The notes below the pieces were generated by a model, which saw only the letters and a program-made list of their open reading frames with translations, was not told where the DNA came from and searched no databases. From assembly GCA_948567375.1 (NCBI GenBank), contig OX419762.1, positions 37,553,034-37,617,033 of the forward strand: a stretch of DNA of 64,000 nucleotides. Reading direction: 5' to 3'. Below are positions 32,111 to 44,120 of the stretch, in pieces. This DNA is from Lunularia cruciata (Eukaryota; Streptophyta; Marchantiopsida; Lunulariales; Lunulariaceae). Made by a program: the position numbers and the translations under genes. Every line of letters starts with the position of its first letter. The first letter of the stretch is position 1.

Positions 32111-33660
32111 ACTCCAGTCCTATTGTAAGATTGCTCTTATTGCAATGCTTGATGCATCTATAGCTAGCTTGATTGGATGTGTTGGGTCATACCATTTCAA
32201 GATTGGTGGCACATAGTAATGTATCTTCAATTCATGAAAGGCTAATTCCTATGCGGTTCTCTACATCCACTTCTTTTCCTTGCTAAATAGTGCTATTAGG
32301 GGTTGTATGACCATGGAGAAGTCTTTGAAAATAGATATTAGAACATAGTCAATACGAAGAAGCTCTTGTTGAGTCTGATCTTCTAGGGCACTCCATTTCT
32401 GAATGATATCTAATTTATATGTTAAAACTTGGATACCTTCTGCACTTACTCTATGCTCCAAGTAATCTATTTCAAACTTGCCAAACTCACATTTTGAGAC
32501 TTTGGGATATAATTGGTTCTATCATAGACTTCTTTCAAATGTAACTTTTGCTCCTTCATTGTCCTATTTTAGATTATCATATCTTCAAGGAAATGATAAT
32601 ACACTTATCAAAGTATGGACAAAATATATCATTCATCAAACTCATAAAAGTGGTTGGTGCATTGGTGAGGCCAAAAAATGTCACTAGGTACTCAAAGTGG
32701 CCATACCTTGTTTGAAAGGCAATTTTATGTATGTCTTCTTACATGATTCTGATTTGGTTATAATTGCTTCCTATATCAAGTTTTGTGATGTATTTTCCCC
32801 ATTGAGTTGATCAAATAGGTCATGTATGCAAGGTAATGGGTATTTATTCTTCATTATTTGTTGATGTTAGCCCCAATAATCAATGCATATGCGTATTATA
32901 TTGTCTTCTTCACAACAAGGCAAGCCTCTATATGGTGATATGTTGGGTTAGATAAACCCTTTCTATACTATATCCTTATTTTTAGCCTTGCACTCCTCTA
33001 ATTTATGAGGTGATCATCAATATGGGGCCTTACAAGGAGGTGTCTTCCCAAGAAGTATCTTGATTTTATTATATACTCTCCTTTTTGGTGGTAATCTTGA
33101 GGGTAAATCATGAAGAAAGACAACTTGAAATTCATTGACCACGTCTCAAAAATTCTAAAGAATTTATCCATTGAATTGTGCACTTTGGACTTCTCTTATT
33201 AGACCCATGAAAAATTTATCTATTTTATTGATAACTATTATCTCTATAACATATGGAGATAGTTCTTACCTTTGGAATCTTTCCCTATCTCCAATTATCT
33301 TCATTTGCTAATTCTCACTATTTTCTTTCTCCAATCTACCAAGGGATTGTATTGTTCCATCTATCACATGCCTAAAATCACATTGTAATAAAATAACCAT
33401 ATCACTCACCATTCAATTTTTTCTTGATACTTTCCTATAAATAATCTTACCTTTCTTTTTAAGTAATGATTCAATCCTCTCTATCTGACCATTAAGTAAC
33501 TATATTTCTTCATTCTCATTTTTCTCTAGTTCCATCTTCAACATTTTTGCAATAGAGTGAGATAAGAAATTCTCTATTGCTCCAAGATCTAGCAATACTC
33601 ATACCTAATTGCTTTTTAGGACTCATTTACAACAATTAATTATGTGTTTGTCTTCCTTAA
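32111..33660 (-). pseudogene. Element E RNase H, reverse transcriptase and protease
   Basis: Read right to left. The protease remnant is around 33540-33600 (VLLDLGAIENFLS, with the D-S-G glycine region altered). RT runs from 33180 to 32480: frame 32998-33183 holds FFMIYPQDYHQKGEYIIK-type sequence, then GFI-PNIS-YRGLPCCEED, and the palm motif is FLED in place of FLDD near 32575. The frame 32261-32461 holds the connection (MEHRVSAEGIQVLTYKLDIIQKW). RNase H begins LKWYDPTHPIKLAIDAS and stops at 32111, where C entered. Confidence 0.75.
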
Positions 33661-35421
33661 CCTTTGCATACTTGTCCTTTTACTCCCTCTACTTTTGCTC
33701 CTCTCCATTGAGCCAATAAGGCCATAAGGTATATTTACTAGTCATCTTTGTTTTTTTAGTGATTCTAGCACACTCTTCTTTGATTCATCTCTCCAAGTAG
33801 TTCAAAGGTTGCCTATATGGAGGTTGAAGGCCAAGAGCCTCAAGGAAGGCATGCATGCAATTGATGGCTATATGCCCAACTTGGTTGTAATTGTAACAAC
33901 ATTGTTATTTTTCTTGAACTCTTCTCCTTGTGGGACTCCACCTCTCCTTTCTTTGACTCACCCTTGTTTTCCTTGGAGCAATCATACTCATTGGTCTTAG
34001 AAACAAATATTGCTCAATTCTATAGAAACAAGTCTACCAAAGTATGGTATCAAGACTACCTTTCACTCCCTCCAAGCCAACCATTACTATTCTTTAAGCA
34101 CACGCAATGGCTTCAAAAACAATGCAAGGATTTTGTACCATTACCTCTTGGTGAATTTGCTCTTTTAACCCTTATTTGAAACTGTCAAGAGCTTTTAATA
34201 GGCACATATTGGTTATCACAACCTATAGATCAAGAAATGTGTCCACATATTCTTGTATGGTATTCTTCTTCTTCAACTCCCATAGTCAGATTCAAGTTAT
34301 TTACACAAAATCCATGGATTGGAAATTCTTCAATAGTCTTTCTTACGTCATCATCCAAGTGATCTTTCTTCCTTCTACCAACACTCATTGTTCCCAAGTA
34401 TCATACCATATGAGGGCTTTATTAGTTAGGTATCCATGTAAAAACATACCTATGGAATGATTGATGATCTTAATTGTGAATAATCAAAAATATCAATTTA
34501 ATCTTGAGATCCAATTTTCTACCACTCCCATAGAACTTGTTCCTTATAAGGTTCAATATTTCATGTCTTCTTCATCTGTAGTAACAATGTGGTTTCATTG
34601 CTGATTGGGGTTGGTGTCATTGGTATGAGTAACTCTCAAGGTACTTTGGCTATGGTTATTGGATTTTGGGATAATTTCCCTTCTTGCATTATATGATTTT
34701 TTTAAGGTATGAACTTGACTTTGTAATGCTTCCATTATTATCTTGATCTCCCAAAACTCCTTCAACATCCCTTGCATTCTTTGCATCAGACCTTGCAACT
34801 ATGGCTCCATGATTTTTATACATGATAAACACTCAATTAATAGTTTTTACTTTAATAGAAGGTTAATATGATCACTTGAGAGGGAGCATAAACAATTGGG
34901 ACTACCTTTTGGGACCTTAGAAGCTACCACTCGTTAATAATATTTTTCATCAAAATTATAGATTACAAAATCCCAAAACATCACTTTTAGCTTATCTATA
35001 TAATGGATTGCTACTTGAGTATTGAAAGAGAGAGAATTTTGTTTATTCAGATTCATTATATTATAATAAAATATAAATTGTCAAACTCTAATTTCTATTG
35101 TATATCACCATATGTAGAATCATAGGGTTTGGCAAATTCAGTACTATGTCCATGAACTTCACTCTAAACTGGTAGACAAGATATACTCTCACGTGCTCAT
35201 ATTGGATATACATAATCTTGATATAGAATGGATTCAAGAACAAAAAGTGAGGTGCAAGAAATTGTCCTCCAAGAGCATCCATCACACTTCCATCTAAAAC
35301 ACCTCCAATCTATTGATTACACTAATTTTTCTCCCCTCAAAATTACTTAATCTCAGTAGCCTGTGTTTCTCCAAGAGGGGTGATCTACTCACTTGGATTA
35401 AAATACCTACTCTAATATCAT
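33661..35421 (-). pseudogene. Element E gag and leader
   Basis: A decayed zinc-knuckle region lies near 33840-33900 (reverse of CN-NQVGHIAIN-). Gag helices follow to about 34560. The gag start region is in 34595-34798 (MQGLMQRMQGMLKEFWEIK, coiled-coil-like). 34800-35400 is an untranslated leader that matches the F leader at 36600-37100 (ILGFGKFSTMS-type sequence without a clear frame). The primer site TGATATTAGAG is at about 35404-35421, reverse strand. Confidence 0.7.
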
Positions 35422-35956
35422 TGTAATGTTCCAAGAATTAGAAACCCCAAGAGAAACATAAGATTTCATTCCTCAATACTCCAATGCACCAAAGGAGCAC
35501 CTTTCTTTTTATTATATAACAAAGGAGATCCACTCAAAGGGAGCTATATTCTTAGGTAAAATACATGGATTGGTGATATGTCAACAAGCTCTACCCTTAG
35601 ATTAGTTGCATGAATTGGCGACATGTCTATCCTTGTCCTATTTGGTTGGTGAAGCTTGTTTGATCAAAGAGAATCTTTGGGAAATCTTTTTGTTGGATGC
35701 TCCAAATAACATGGGTGAGGTAGTTTTAGAAAGCTTTTAATGAGACAAACAAGTGAGAAGGTAATGCCTTTTCCCCTTGAGGGAGAGTACTACTCCATGT
35801 TTTGAGACCTAACTCTTTTTTTAGGCCTTTGAAATTGACTTTAAAGTTTTCAAGGTGTTTTTGACCTTTGCATTATGAGTGAAAGTACTTATTATTGATA
35901 CCATTATTTGATCTACTTAGACCATCATATATAACATCCATAAAGATGTTACCAAG
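35422..35956 (-). repeat. Element E 5' LTR, main part
   Basis: TGTAATGTTCCAAG onward on the given strand is the reverse of a family-2 LTR end. It is interrupted at CCAAG (35952-35956) by element F. The outer 44 bases resume at 42238. Confidence 0.9.
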
Positions 35957-36552
35957 TGTAATACAAATAGCTAGATATATTATCTAAAGGTGAAAATTGG
36001 CTTGGTAACATCTGAAAGAATGTTAGATGTGATGGACTAAGTTAGATTAGATATAGGTGTCACCAAAAAAGAATACTTCCATTATAGTGCATGAACCAAA
36101 AACACCCTTAAAACTTTAGAGCTAGTTTTGAAAGCCTAAACAGATGAATTAGGCCTCAAAAATAGAAAGATTCCAGTCCCTTTGGAGACAAAGGTTTCCT
36201 TTCTCCTTCCACTAGTTTTTTCATTGAGAGCTTTCTAATTATATCTCATCCATGTGATTTTGAGCTTCCTACAAGAAGATTCTCTAAAGATTCTCTAAAG
36301 TTAAACCTGTTTGACCAACCAAATAGGACAAGGACCAACATGTCACCCATCCAACTAATCTAAAGGTCAAGCTTAATGACATATCACAAATCTATGTATC
36401 TGATCAAAGGGTAGAGCTTCTTTTGAGAGGATCCTTTTTGCTATATAATAAAGACAAGGTGCTCCTTTGGGCATGAGTGTATTGAGTGTTGAAGCTTTGT
36501 ATTTCCACTCTTGTATTTCTCTTGGGAATTCTCATGTGCTTGGAATGTTACA
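35957..36552 (+). repeat. Element F 5' LTR
   Basis: TGTAATACAAATAG...GGAATGTTACA. TATATAATA at 36442-36450 is the likely TATA. The transcribed end carries AAAGACAAGGTGCTCCTTTG, conserved in all family-2 LTRs. Confidence 0.9.
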
Positions 36553-38330
36553 ATGGTATTAGGATAGGTGTTTTGATCCAAGAGAGTGGATCACACTTCT
36601 TGGAGGAACACAAACTAATGAGATTGAGTAATTTAGAGAGGAGAAAATGTAGTGCAATTGATAGACTAGGGGTGTTTAAATAAGAAGATGGATGAAGGAA
36701 AATTTCCTAAACCTTGATTTTTGTTCTTGAATCCATTCTACATCAAGATTATATCTATCAAATGTGAGCAAATGAGCATATATCTCATTTATCATTTTGG
36801 AGCAAAGTTCATGGACATAATGATGAATTCACCAAACTCAATGATTACACCTATGGTGGTATACAATATAGAGTGGAATATGACAATCTGCAATAGATCT
36901 GAATATACCAAATCTTCTCTCTTTCAACATGCAAATAGAAATCCATTATGTGGTTAGACCAAAAGTGATATTTAGAGATTTCATAGTCCACAATTTTGGT
37001 GAGGAATATTATCAACAAGTGATAGTCTTTGAGGTCCAATGGCAGTCCTAATAGTCTGTGATCCCTCCCTAATGATCATATTAACCCTCTATTGAAGTAG
37101 GAGGTAGCGATTGAGTGTTTACCTTATGCACAAATCATGGAGCCACAATTGCAAGATCTGATGCAAGGAATGTTGAATGAGTTTTGGGAAATCAAGATGA
37201 CCGTGGAGGCATTGCAAAGTAAAGTATGTACCTTTCAGATGATCAGGCAATGCAAGAAGGGGAACCATTTTAAAACTTGGTACCAATGGCCAAAGTACTT
37301 TGAGAGTCACTCATGACAATGACACCAACCTCAATCAACAATGAAGCCACATTGCTACTACGGATGAAGAAGACATGCAACATCAAGCCTTAAAAAGGAC
37401 AATGTTCTATTGGAGTAGTGGAAAATTAGATTTCAAGAATGAATTGATACTTTTGATTAGTCACAACTTAGATCACTACCACTCTGAAAGCGTGTTTGCA
37501 TGTGGGTACTTGACCAATAAATCCCTCACAAAACATGATGCTTGGGAACAATCAATATTAGCAAAAGGAAGAGAGATCACTTGGACGGTAATGCAAGAAG
37601 TTTTGTTGAAGAATTTTCAATCTATGGATTTTTTGTAGATGACCCAAACCCGACTATGGAGGTTGAAGTAGAAGAACAACATACAAGAGTATGTGGAGGC
37701 ATTTCTTGATTTTTAGGTCACTATAATTGATATGAGTCCAAAAAAAAGCTCTTTATAATTTCAAATGGAGGTTAAAAAATAAAATTTACTATGAGGTAAT
37801 GGTACAAAATCCTCACACTATTTCTAAAGCCATTACTTATGCTCAAATAATGGTATGGGTGGTTGGAGGAAGTGAAAGAATGGTCCTAACTCAACAATAT
37901 TAGACTAAAACACTATATTTTGGTGGACTAGTTCCTATGGAATTGGGAAACATTTGGTTTTAAGACCAAGGAGCATGACCGCTCTAAGACAAACAAGGAC
38001 GGATCAAAGAAAAGAGAGATGGAGTTCCATGAGGAGAAAGGCTCAAGCAAAACAAAAAATATTATTACAATTGCAACCGAGTTGAGCCATATCCATCAAT
38101 TGTTGTGCTTGTCTTCCCAAAGGCCCTTGGCATCTATACATGTGACCTTTGAATAACATGGAGAGATGAATTGAAGAGGAGGATGCTAAAATCACATTAG
38201 AAAATGTAGATAACCAATAAATGTACATCATGGCCTTATTGACTTAATGGAGATGAGTAAAAGAAAAAAAAAAAAAGGACAATTGTGCAAAGAAAGAAGA
38301 AGACAAATACATAGCTGATTGTCGAAAATC
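36553..38330 (+). pseudogene. Element F leader and gag
   Basis: The primer site is at 36554-36567. The leader runs to about 37135, where gag begins MEPQLQDLMQGMLNEFWEIK. Gag pieces include HDAWEQSILAKGREITWT (37540-37590), QEYVEAFLDF then KALYNFKWRLKNKIYYEVM (37685-37800, one stop and a shift), and a damaged knuckle near 38060-38110 (YYNCNRVEPYPSI, where the ancestral pattern would be C-x2-C-x4-H). No continuous product is possible. Confidence 0.75.
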
Positions 38331-40080
38331 AAAGCCTAAAAGGCAATCAAGTGAGAGTATTGATAGACCCTAGAGCAACAAAGAATTTCTTGTCTTGCTT
38401 TGTTGCAATAAGGTTGGGGATGGAATTGGAGAAGGTTGAGAATGATGAAGTAGAGTTACCTAATAGTTAAATAGAGGGAGATTGAGTTGTAACCTAGAAA
38501 TCTACCTCTCTCTATGGGAGAGTATCAAGAAGCAATTGGGTGGTGAGTGATACGGTTAGCTTATTATGATGCAATCTTAAGCATGCCATGGATGGAGCAC
38601 TACAACCTCACGGTTGATTGGAGAAAGAAAGTAGTGAGAACTAGCCAATGGAAGATCTTTGGGGTTAAAGAAGGCTCACAAAGGCAAGAATTGTCTCTTT
38701 ATGTCATAGGGACAACATCTATTGATAAGAAAAATAGATGTTTCATAGGTCTAATAAAAGAAGTCCACAACGCACAACTCAATGGAAAAATTCTTCAGAA
38801 ATTGAAAGATATGGTCAATGATATTATATATGTCTTCTTGGATATTTTACCCTCAAGATTACCACCAAAAAGGAGAGTGGATCATAAAATCAAGATACCT
38901 CTGAGGAAGATACCTCCTTGTAAGGCCCCATATCAACTATCACCTCATGAGTTGGAGGAGTGCAAGGATCAAATCAAGGATATGCTATAGAAAGGGTTTA
39001 TCCAACCCAACATATCACCATATGGGGCTCGTCTTGTTTGTGAAGAAGAAGGACTAAACAATGTGCATGTGCATTGACTATCTAGGACTAAATCAACAAA
39101 CTATGAAGAAAAAATACCCATTACCTTATATGGATGACATGTTTGATCAATTCAATGGAGCAAAGAATTTCACCAAACTTGATCTACAGAGTAGTTACAA
39201 CCAAATCAAGATTGCGGAGAAAGATATACAAAAAACTGCCTTTTGAACTAGGTATGGTCACTTTGGGTATTTGGTGATGCAGTTTGGCCTCACCAATGCA
39301 CTAGCCACTTTCATGAGTTTGATGGCATATTTTTTCTATACTTGGATAAATATATTATCATTTTCTTAGATAAATCTATTATTATTTTCTTGGATGACAT
39401 CTTAGTCTACAACAAGATGATGATGAGCACAAGCAACATATACAAAAGTCTTCCAAATTCTATGACAAAATCAATTGTATGCCAAAATTTCAAAGTGTGA
39501 GTTTGGCAAGTCTGACATAGACTACTTGGGGTATAGAGTAAGTAGAGAAATTATTTTTAATTATTAATAGATAAAATAGAGATCATTTAAAATGGGGTGC
39601 TTTAGAAGATCAGACTCAACTCAAGAGTTTCTTGGGAGTTATGGGTTCTATTGTTGATTTTTCAAGGACTTCTCTAAGGTCACATAACCTCTAGCAACAC
39701 TGCTTGGCAAGGAGAAGAAGTGGATATGGAGAACCACACAAGAATTGGCCTTCCATGAATTGAAAGACATATTATTGCTTGCACTTATCTTGAAATTGTA
39801 TGACCCAAAATATCCAATCAAGTTGGCTACATATGCATTCAAGCATCATAATAGAAGTAGTCTTGCAACAAGAATGGAATTATGGATGCACATAGTTGCA
39901 TATTTCTCTTTAAAGTTATTACCGCTAGAATACAACAATCACATCACAAAACAAAACGAGTTGGCCATTGTCCTTGCAAGTAAGCATTGGAAGCACTACT
40001 TTGGCAAGAAGACATTTGTAGTGGAGATAGACCACAAATATTTAGTCTACCTTGAGACACAAAAAGATCTATCTTATTGA
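38331..40080 (+). pseudogene. Element F protease, RT and RNase H
   Basis: Protease: VRVLIDPRATKNFLS near 38350 (D-S-G position reads D-P-R) and YDAILSMPWMEHY in the 147-codon frame 38547-38990. RT: DILPSRLPPKRRVDHKI, MCIDYLGLNQQT and FTKLDLQSSYNQIKI (39061-39246), then a TGA before RYGHFGYLVM. An in-frame 24-base duplication precedes FLDD (39345-39392), giving IIIFL twice. RNase H lies in 39745-40080 (LYDPKYPIKLAT, ELAIVLASKHWKHYFGKK, VEIDHKYL). Confidence 0.85.
39345..39392 (+). repeat. 24-bp tandem duplication abutting the RT FLDD motif of F
   Basis: 39345-39368 and 39369-39392 differ at three positions. The unit encodes DKYIIIFL / DKSIIIFL and is directly followed by DDILVYN. Element I has a single copy at the same place. 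Confidence 0.9.
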
Positions 40081-41640
40081 TAGCTTTTGTGGTTAGAGTG
40101 GAGACAACAATTCAACATGAAAATCACATACGTCAAAGGCAAGAAGCAACTTATAGATGTATTCACCCAGATGCCTATGGAAAACAATTTGGTGGTAGAG
40201 GTTAAGATGAACATAGAATTTTGGCCATGGATTTTTATTGCTACAAAAATTGACCCATAGATTTTAAGAGCTCAATAATCCAAAGGTATAACCAATACCC
40301 AAGGACTCACCTTTTTTGGATGGCAAGTTATAGATTTTAGATACCACAAACATAAGAACCACCATCCTAGCAAAATGTCATGATTTTGGTATTGCATGTC
40401 ACGTTAGTGTGGACAAGACCTTAGATATAGTTAAATGTTATTATTATTGGCCCAAGAGGAGCAACAATATGATGTAATACATTCAAATATGCCTATTTTA
40501 TCAGCAAACTAAAGCTCTAATTAAGCTCCCATATGACTCCTTTAAGCCCTCCCTAATTTTACATAACATTGGGAATAGGTAAGCATAGATTTGGTTTGTG
40601 AATTATCCAAGATGATTGACTTAGCAAAATGACTCATGTACATCCTACCACCAAGGATGTGATTGCTCTACAATTAGTTCAATTGTACTTAACTATAGTG
40701 TTTTCTCAATATGGTATGTTTCAAGTGCTCATCACCAATAGAGGCACTCAATTCACTAGTTTGTTTTGGACAACACTCTTTAGAGTCTTCAAAACCAAAT
40801 TGGCCATGTCCATAGCTTACAATCCATAAATTGATGGACAAATAGAGTGGGTTGAGGACATCATACTATTGAGAACATGCTCTAGGACTTCACCTTAGAT
40901 GAGCGAGAGAGGTGGGACACCTTACTTTCATTGGTAGAATTTGCCTACAACAATTTAATGAATACATCCATACAAGTCACACCATTCTTCTTCATGTATG
41001 AAGAAAATCCTTTCACACCTTTGAGCTCAATGAAGATCCACCATGTGGCTACCAAGGTTGACATTGTTAACACTTTTGATTCTAGAATCCAATAGAGTGT
41101 GAAGAATGCCAAAAACAAGTTGCAAATCACCCAAAAGCAATAGAAATAGTATGCAAATGCACATTGTTGGTAGATGAAGTTCAACATTGGGGATCAAGTC
41201 TAGCTTTCCACAACTAATCTCACATTCATATGCCCTTGTAAGCTCATACCTCATTTCATTAGGCCTTTTCTCATCCTTAATCAAATTGGCACAATGGCTT
41301 ATCACTTTGAGCTACCACCACACATGAAAATCCATCTAGTGTTCCATGTTTCCTTATTACATAGATATGCACTCCAACTGCCTCACTTTCCTTCCATACA
41401 AAAAGTTAGACCTTGTTCAACACTCATTGATGGCATGTAGGAATATGAAGTCAAATGTATTCTCCAAAAATGCATCAATGATACCCACAATTCATGTGAA
41501 ATATCTTGTACATTGGAAAGGGTATTCATTATATGAGGCAACATGGGAGTCAATAGTAAACTTGATCCATGCACCGGTGTTAGTGCAATCTTTTGAGCAA
41601 CAACTTTGCAAGGAGAAGTTGTGTCTTAAAAGATGAGGTT
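40081..41640 (+). pseudogene. Element F integrase and chromodomain
   Basis: Zinc region near 40370-40500 (CHDFGIACHVSVDKTLD, then YIQICLFYQQ with the second cysteine lost). Core: VHPTTKDVIALQLVQLY, VLITNRGTQF (catalytic D changed to N), MSIAYNP then IDGQIEW after a stop. EFAYNN near 40937. The C-terminal part has HMKIHLVFHVS. The chromodomain is at 41410-41560 (LVQHSLMACRNMKSN, then VKYLVHWKGYSLYEATWES), so family 2 also belongs to the chromoviruses. Confidence 0.85.
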
Positions 41641-42232
41641 TGTTATACCAATAGCTAGACATATTATCTAGAGGTAGAAATTGGCTTGGTAATATCTGGA
41701 AGGATGTTATATATGATGGAATAAGTAGATTAGATGGAGGTGTTACCAAAAGATTACTTTCATCAATAGAGAAATAGCCAAAAATAACCTAAAAACTTTA
41801 CAGTCAATATTTAAGGCCTAAATATATGAATTAGGCCTTGAAAATGGAAAGAGAGTATCCCTCTAAAAGAGAGCCTTTCTTTCTCTTTCTACTATTTGTC
41901 TTTTTTAGAGCTTTCCAATGGTACCTCACCCATGTGATTCTAAGCTTCATATAGGAAGATTCTCTAAAGAGTCCCTTTGGTCAAACTTGTTTGACCAACC
42001 AAATAGAACAAGGAGAAACATGTCATCCATCCATGCAACTAATCTAAAGGTGGAGTTGGTTGACATAGCACTAATCATGTATCAGATCCAAGATTGGAGC
42101 TTCTTTTGAGGCTTCCTCTTTGCTATATAATAAAGATAAGGTGCTCTTTTGGGCCATTAGAGTATTGAGTGTTGAAACTTTGTGTTTTTCTTGTGTTTCT
42201 TTTGGGTTTTCTCTTGTCCTCAAAATATGAAA
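41641..42232 (+). repeat. Element F 3' LTR
   Basis: TGTTATACCAATAGC...CAAAATATGAAA. The terminal ATGTTACA has decayed to ATGAAA. TATATAATA is near 42124. Confidence 0.9.
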
Positions 42233-42237
42233 CCAAG

Positions 42238-42281
42238 CCAATTTTCACCTCTAGATAATCTATCTAGCTAATGGTATTACA
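42238..42281 (-). repeat. Outer end of element E 5' LTR
   Basis: CCAATTTTCACCTCTAGATA onward to GGTATTACA is the reverse of a family-2 LTR start, continuing 35956 once F and one CCAAG are removed. Element D inserted across its end. Confidence 0.85.
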
Positions 42282-42283
42282 TC

Positions 42284-42705
42284 TGTAAAAGACCAAAACC
42301 GAGGAGAGAAATAAGAGAATGGAAACTCACATTGGGACACTTGAATGAGGGAAAACTCCAAATGCCTAGCATGAGCTTTGGCTTTCGTAGTTATAGGTAG
42401 CACACAAGGCCCTTGAAGCTTCTCAAGAAGCTTCTTGGAGCCGCTTTCTTGGAGTGCAAGCCAAGTTAACCAGGAAGCTTCTCAAGAAGCTTCCTTCTAG
42501 AAGCCGCCTACTTGGCGTGCAAGCTAAGCTAGTTAGAAGCTTCTAGAAGCTTCCTTCTAGAAGCTACCTGCTTAAGGCGCAAGTTAACTAGTTGGGAAGC
42601 TTCCCAAGAAGCTTCTTAGATACTTCTAGAATATTCTAGGCTATTTTGTCTTATTCTCTACTTCGTAAGCCCAACTAACTTCATCGCTAAATTCCATATG
42701 TTACA
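42284..42705 (-). repeat. Element D 3' LTR
   Basis: Reverse of TGTAACATATGG...TTTTACA. Promoter-like TATA is altered here (GTAGTTATAGG near 42388). A perfect four-unit heat-shock pattern is at 42536-42553. Confidence 0.95.
42536..42553 (-). promoter_or_regulatory. Perfect four-unit heat shock element pattern in D 3' LTR
   Basis: GAAgcTTCtaGAAgcTTC reads the same on both strands up to the spacer bases. The homologous site in D's 5' LTR (47759-47776) keeps three units. Confidence 0.55.
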
Positions 42706-42720
42706 TATTCCCCCGCCGCT
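42706..42720 (-). other. Element D polypurine tract
   Basis: Reverse strand reads AGCGGCGGGGGAATA directly before the LTR, identical to B. Confidence 0.85.
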
Positions 42721-44120
42721 AGTTGGTGACGTCCTCATCGCCAGTGAAGCTTCAAATTCCTTGATTGCCATCTTTGCATTTTGGAGGTGGGAAAGAGGTT
42801 CCCATGTGGCATCATGAAGGGGATACCCTTTCCAAAGGACCTTGTACTCTATATGTTGGCGATGGCCTCGTTGAATATGATGACGTGCAAGGATACAATC
42901 AACTTTGTATTCCTCATGATCATTGATAGGAACAAGCAGAAGAGGAGGTTGGACTCAAGAGGAAAAAGAAGAGGGGTTAGGAACAAAGGGTTTCAACTTG
43001 GAAACATGAAAGAAGGATGGATATACATGTGACAAGGCAAGTCAAGTCGATAAGCAACATGAGAGACAATGTGGGTGATATCAAAGGGTCCTATCCAATA
43101 AGGAGCAAGTTTACAAACTTGGGTATCAAGTGGGAGAGGGAGGTTACTAAAGGATAACATGACTTTATCGCCAACTTCATAGGTGAGATCACGACAATGG
43201 TGGTCCGCATATTTTTTTTGGCGATTCTGAGCCACAAGGAGGTGAGACTTGGCTTGTTGGAGAGATTGGGATATAGTGGTCAAGAATGTGGAAGTATGAG
43301 GAACTTGAGAGGGAGGGGGAGCAAGAAGAGAATCTGGAACAAGCGGATCTTGGCCAAAATTGAGAAAGAAGGGGGAAAATCCGGTGCTTGCTTGTTTGGA
43401 ATTGTTTTAGGCAAATTCTGCAGCTGCAAGACATTCGTCCCAGTTGGTATGGTGGACATTGACAAAGGCCCGCAACATATCCTCCAATATACGATTTGCA
43501 CATTCAGTTTGTCCATCAGTTTGAGGATGATACGCCGTGGACAAAGCAAGCTTGGTGCCGAGTATCTGGAAGAGTGCTTGCCAAAACTTCCCAGTAAATC
43601 AAGGATCACGGTCGGAGATGAGTACACATGGCATCCCATGATGCTTGAAGACATTGTTGAAGTAGATTTATGCTAAGGTTGGAGCATCCATGGTATCACA
43701 GGTTGGTGCCAAGTGGATTTGCTTACTAAGCTTATCCACAAACACCACGATGGCGGTGTATCCTTGTTTTGTCTTTGGCAAGGATGTGATGAGATCCAAG
43801 CTCACATGCTCCCAGCAAACGAATGGAATGGCAAGCGGTTGAAGGAGTCCACTCGGCTTCTTATTACTGGCCTTGTTACGTTGGCAGCTCTCACACGATC
43901 GGACAAATTCTTGAACATCACGTGTCATGTTGGGCCACCACCATTGATGTTGGACGGTACCCAAGGTCTTGTCCACACCCATGTGACCAGCAATGGGTAA
44001 ATCATGGGCTTCTTGAAGGCGCACAAGTCAAAGATCACCTTTGGCTGGAACATAGATCTGGTCCGCATGGAATAGAAGGCCTTCCTTGAAGGAGAAGATG
44101 TTGTACTCTTTGTCACCTAT
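42721..44120 (-). pseudogene. Element D integrase and chromodomain
   Basis: Read right to left. The frame 43668-44024 holds AHDLPIAGHMGVDKT and CESCQRNKASN (complete HHCC) and LDLITSLPKTKQGYT (first D). The 43280-43654 region holds the second D and YHPQTDGQTEC (catalytic E kept), split over two phases. The frame 42993-43283 holds the C-terminal module (LAPYWIGPFDI). The chromodomain (VDCILARHH, YKVLWKGYPLHDATWEP) is at about 42790-42920, antisense to an 83-codon plus-strand shadow. All catalytic residues can be found, but not in one frame. Confidence 0.9.

Larger units (their letters stand above)
35957..42232 (+). mobile_element. Element F: family-2 chromovirus inserted in the 5' LTR of E
   Basis: LTRs at 35957-36552 (596 bp) and 41641-42232 (592 bp), primer site TGGTATTAGGATAGG after the 5' LTR, and CCAAG on both sides (35952-35956, 42233-42237). 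Order: leader, gag, PR, RT, RH, IN, chromodomain, all with stops or frameshifts. It lies in opposite orientation to its host LTR. It is the most complete family-2 copy in the window. Confidence 0.9.
22196..42281 (-). mobile_element. Element E: family-2 chromovirus inserted in G
   Basis: Minus-strand LTRs lie at 22196-22774 (3') and 35422-35956 plus 42238-42281 (5'). Target duplication TCATC (22191-22195) and TCATT (42282-42283 joined to 47921-47923 after removing D) has one mismatch. E is split by C in RNase H (after 24507, resuming 32111) and by F in its 5' LTR. D lies immediately outside its 5' LTR. Gene order read right to left is leader, gag, PR, RT, RH, IN, chromodomain. It is strongly decayed. 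Confidence 0.85.
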
